Shown here: piece by piece, positions 63,401 to 64,000 of the stretch
Position numbering within the stretch: the first letter of the stretch is position 1
Layout: every line of letters begins with the position of its first letter
Position numbers and translations under genes: made by a program
Assembly: GCA_039184865.1 (NCBI GenBank)
Contig: JBCDAV010000012.1
Location: 86,722-150,721 of the forward strand
Length of the DNA stretch: 64,000 nt
Direction: 5' to 3'
DNA from: Thermohalobaculum sp039184865
GTDB lineage: Bacteria; Pseudomonadota; Alphaproteobacteria; Rhodobacterales; Rhodobacteraceae
Notes under the pieces: model-generated
Database searches by the model: none
Seen by the model: the letters and a program-made list of their open reading frames with translations, nothing else
Told to the model about the DNA's origin: nothing

Positions 63401-64000
63401 GCGGCACTCGGGGACGTGATCACCCAGGTCGAGAATCTGATCGGCACCGATTTCGGCGACATCATCGCGGGCGATAGCCATGGCAACACGCTGCTGGGCG
63501 GCGACGGCGGCGATACGATCAGTGCGCGCGACGGCGAAGACAGGCTCGAAGGCCAAGAGGGTGCCGACCGTTTGCGCGGGGGGGCTGGCAACGACACGCT
63601 GGAGGGCGGTCTCGGCAACGACATCCTCGAGGGTCAGGGCGGGTCGAACCTGTTCGTCTTCGGAGCCGGGAGCGGCGACGACCTGGTGCTGGACTGGCAG
63701 ACCGGGATCGACCTGCTGGACTTCGAGCCTCTGGGCCTGCGCTTTGTCGATCTCGCGCTGACCTCGTCGGGCAACGAGGCGCTGATCACGTTCGAGGATG
63801 GGACCGGCGGCGAGGCCTCGGTGCGGCTGACCGGCATCGATCCCGAGACGCTGACGACGGCGATCATGGCCGATCCGGGCGGGCTCGGCCTGCCGGGCGG
63901 CGTGGTCAACCTGATCGCGGGCGGCACCGGGTCGGACGCGCTGGGCGGGACCTCGGGGGTCGAGGACCTGGTGGGTCTGGCCGGCAACGACACGCTGAAC
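54437..64000 (+). CDS. Giant RTX/LamG protein, 5' part (runs off window)
   Basis: The frame is open for 3188 residues from the ATG at 54437 (AGGGGA upstream) and has no stop before the edge. The first ~700 residues are unassigned, beta-rich and acidic. RTX-like glycine/aspartate repeats occur near residues 718-775, 960-1000 (GGNDTLEGRGGND), 1055-1090, 1290-1330, 1480-1515, 1615-1700, 2900-3078 and at the end. Three LamG/pentraxin-like domains follow one another at about 1950-2120, 2186-2360 and 2428-2597, each ending NLVANW or LVANW. Two cadherin/VCBS-like segments (about 2631-2841) lead into the last RTX block. No signal peptide is seen, so secretion by a type I system is expected. It may be an adhesin or a surface layer or biofilm protein; the C-terminal secretion signal is outside. 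Confidence 0.9.
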   Translation, partial: MTTFFGSDYVTEINDLVFTPTGGQFGPDVTGFNYSEFFGVGEDDLVGDDFSIGGPVTVDIPFRGETTIFTARVFGEIGAQFGLQINSSLDPGSVDAILPYETIVAYPDFDIATVADGDVVDLFFGAEFTPEDDPDSGFTTKFPSFTFEIGIVTELLVDLFADIGLGSDSDRYTILDFTVPETFLPIFSLDTDREITAEEAAEDETLNEGDANPIELFGIETPVLVDQISGLDPAFNDAGEFAGIGIPLNTFVSAPEASDVETTDASPSGSDTPDEGSSLDLTSIDLGRIEVFVPNINTVSTFNGDIFVTDPTKKAEYTFDAQGDLVSIDRVDDLDADGNNLGEGNRDDLAALTLDLDGIITYATGGTFPPLELGPLDLLDGGLILPGPLGTIAFDAGFSYNLLDVELEAAFPLEQEFTLTPKLQTQLQFFDGTGGVKGAAKAVEVLTTKKVLRFDETGVFQDSALEDRLRLLAEGNATFAQDIDAFIDFNAGIPGAFTGQTASIGGRMIISRDGGATWTELFTTTADPIAESTPALGEDQTVDLELAEGTLLGYRLFIGSGSGEIQEDYVIEFDKTDSVYVEDIEDTNIFITETPFLDDLNTLNVVYDDAETFVEIVSQTTPTVTNRTGLEFDLALLLSGLQASAFFEASYDIGPLTLGAGIDFELGPLFEEKFELLNLEIGDLFNDSFQLEDNRTTSFVLGAPAPASDFGDAVVLTNGDDTYSSTLTGAAANEEIIALNGLDTIDAGIGNDEVILGEGSDTVIGGDGFDTLDVSDLAGSITPGFSTSFGSQTIQLSGDGERFGVGADAGIIAGKFGLKEILVYSFDLGTSTGGVHDAVGFERVIFSDLSDDIFLANDVKPDEWNTGGGNDRVIINDGAHAAFSVDAGTGDDLIVNEGADTSGSTIDGGLGHDYLAIDDSIDLENGVDSFGTVHLNFESVAAFTNNGVSQTFRGTEAANTLDGQGGNDTLEGRGGNDLLIGGDNDDLLIGGAGADSLVGGAGLDTADYSTAATSVFIDLDFAGVARGFRGDAQGDSFDSVENITASDFNDIVIGNNSGNTLSGGDGDDRLQSQNGGDLLLGGEGNDLLNRGTAATLNGNFTNVYDGGEGFDIVAAEVFDNFNQTGSTTGTASYTYRTGTLPFDSTTTVDRNVTIDFRFLRSAHVELTLDEDGDGEIRYVEDDASDRRLVTGLSGTAEYSSRNEPTVIPLPPFVIPDLTFDVRTSNFDYNITPKTYALIDDDSISFSRVSSDDFDDVNGTGRVTGIGSPPAATGGTFGTEQVINVEGMIGSQGNDRLTGNSQDNAFFGNGGDDMILGGGGDDRLGFGEAQALTDVFSFPGSGSGSQAPGSPPPPPIFYTLEDRLAEMDPNGTAINTNAFSNLSIVTPVGKIQISASGFDDIGSFLWGQGGNDWLDLRFDRGLEFFPDTSDTFAVVDLNIGTAGSQVNAFTGEVLEYGRATYFDGDGAQLNFGTTFGVYNVFGTRNGDTITGDGQANTIIGGDGADFMDGDSGFDTASYATASEGVTLNLRFDGDNVILDNARETVTGAGDATGDLALQFERYVGSEHGDVAIVEGGALRQSVEFPLTFDYISTSGPAFVTLTGTETIAYDNLDPDHLDDFAQLQMGAGDDEVVLEGFGGIDVDLGEGNDAATLRNIGQTIDAGAGNDTITILAHEDVSLQLIDEADRATTVDGGAGEDTVILTGGDYVSLEITDTGVIVTERVDPGLSPREFQYLDPQFGIQFEDLTDEPDFIAQESAAITTARYELTNVEFVVIDGERIRIDNPDPLIDADKTLTIVEDQIDPVDLGLNIPQSDIDAGATFEIVTLPTTAAITLLGVPLVAGQIVSATDMEALSVVPFQSFDPFADALVYRKVGDPVEDTLTRQLPDTVRGVSLNITSQVSEITVETVAPLPEAPSVALARLNPGLISSALPSPATLDYAETPSFADMPTGALTFEMLFRSSGGLDPDGPSQVFASYAVPGNDNEFLLFGYKDGRGLEVSFNGTRIETGIRIDQLYDRELHRISVTVDPDANLIEVLIDGTVLFSQEVTISGGLDPNGYLIFGQEQDAPGGSFNASQSLSGEIGDIRFWDGIRTDAEIQANAFEVIADPAAEANLVANWRADTSNQGVLVNAVGDDHLALVNSPDVLDVELPELRGVEVIPTIRVNVAPEDDQAIQVGGFPMPTGPMTIETIIQFHDDLESGQGRQHFISYAVDDNASNNNSFNEFLIFADQNPANPFIGGILNNSQSFLTDVPSTSLMDGEAHRFSIVYDPDADLIQMYIDGEQVYSETLAISPIATGGFLNFGQDQDGLGSGFQPLQMTEAAYGDMRVWDVALDAQTIAANAFAPLADPASETNLVANWQVDITNTTSVPDVLGGAALTQVDNPAFSAVTFPGTVVHDVDLVSLNAGSEIDDYIEIADLALPTGDLSLEWYYNAPDPIVLEENSFLTFISYATPANENQIFVFAFDNQFGNTINILVGDIGFDTGIPLTALTEGGLHRISITVDEAADELVFYIDGVAVFTGTGTPIAGSPAGGTLIFGQEQDEVGGGFIETDILIGEVGDIRIWNDVRTAEEIADAAFIEFTDAPAQPGLVANWQADTTTPNQLTDATGGVPMTVVNGAPIVSAVAPGPGAPAAAADVTVTTQVVDQQGDPVVIRVESVPTDGTVFFMAPDPDLLLLGVTVDVEMPVAVGDILTPAQLEGLFFRANADFNGDPGAFAYSITDDVAFRQLDATSSSDVNNATDGASRDGQAVQTITFDIVSANDAPEIRNLLYPLSPGAVFDGTLRSSDVENNGFAVELVEAPQLGTITVNPDGSFNYQQNQALDFAGAEFLEDTFSVRAVETGSGSAIASVDPVSSPVQTQTIRIINPDLQADIIFDPLDPDFFEADGTPKNIGGLATDDVIIGHAGPDGLFGFAGHDTIEGREEADKLFGGVGNDTLRGEGGDDTLDGGAGEDLIDGGEGIDTVDYSAEASPIIGILSSTGSSGAALGDVITQVENLIGTDFGDIIAGDSHGNTLLGGDGGDTISARDGEDRLEGQEGADRLRGGAGNDTLEGGLGNDILEGQGGSNLFVFGAGSGDDLVLDWQTGIDLLDFEPLGLRFVDLALTSSGNEALITFEDGTGGEASVRLTGIDPETLTTAIMADPGGLGLPGGVVNLIAGGTGSDALGGTSGVEDLVGLAGNDTLN

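Overview
The window looks like chromosomal DNA of a marine, GC-rich alphaproteobacterium, most likely Rhodobacterales (Roseobacter/Rhodovulum-like). Evidence: DMSP lyases of the DddL and DddP families, a methanethiol oxidase (MtoX/SELENBP1 type), TRAP transporters, a NavAb-like sodium channel, DUF3445 and DUF2126 proteins, and an alphaproteobacterial LexA box (GTTC-N7-GTTC) on dnaE2. The genus assignment is inference. I see no rRNA, tRNA, CRISPR array, insertion sequence or prophage.

Layout. 1-16 kb: 5' part of a dddL-like gene behind a thiolase; an overlapping DUF3445 haem N-demethylase/methyltransferase pair; an unknown protein; a CHASE2-SpoIIE phosphatase; two complete dddP paralogues (7455-8789 and 12538-13875) around an accessory block (AT-rich HExxH protein, membrane protein, rhodanese, NlpC/P60-like protein); a GT39/ArnT-like glycosyltransferase; secG. 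16-24 kb: a three-gene operon of DUF2126-transglutaminase, circularly permuted ATP-grasp/alpha-E protein and a second transglutaminase, with a 63-residue peptide gene carrying a DVAAG leader-like motif just upstream. 24-31 kb: LexA-boxed dnaE2 with two insertions, a class V aminotransferase, a small coiled-coil protein, and mtoX. 31-37 kb: histidine kinase plus receiver-PP2C phosphatase, Nav channel, SDR, single receiver, and a HisKA-like protein lacking its histidine. 37-49 kb: MATE exporter, LpxL-like acyltransferase, two TRAP systems (one with fused QM), CAP lipoprotein, cupin and methyltransferase. 49-54 kb: LrgAB, PaaK-like ligase, secreted esterase, Arg/Asp-repeat secreted protein, M32 carboxypeptidase. 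54437 to the end: a giant RTX/LamG protein, at least 3188 residues, running off the window.

The main theme is organosulfur metabolism. DddL and two DddP enzymes would release dimethyl sulfide and acrylate from DMSP, and MtoX would oxidise methanethiol. Three DMSP lyase genes within about 14 kb, with both DddP copies keeping every metal ligand and the catalytic Asp, is striking. A second theme is signalling through PP2C phosphatases and receivers. The most open-ended item is the small peptide beside the transglutaminase/ATP-grasp operon, which might be a peptide-modification system. That link is untested inference, because the operon also appears to have its own promoter.
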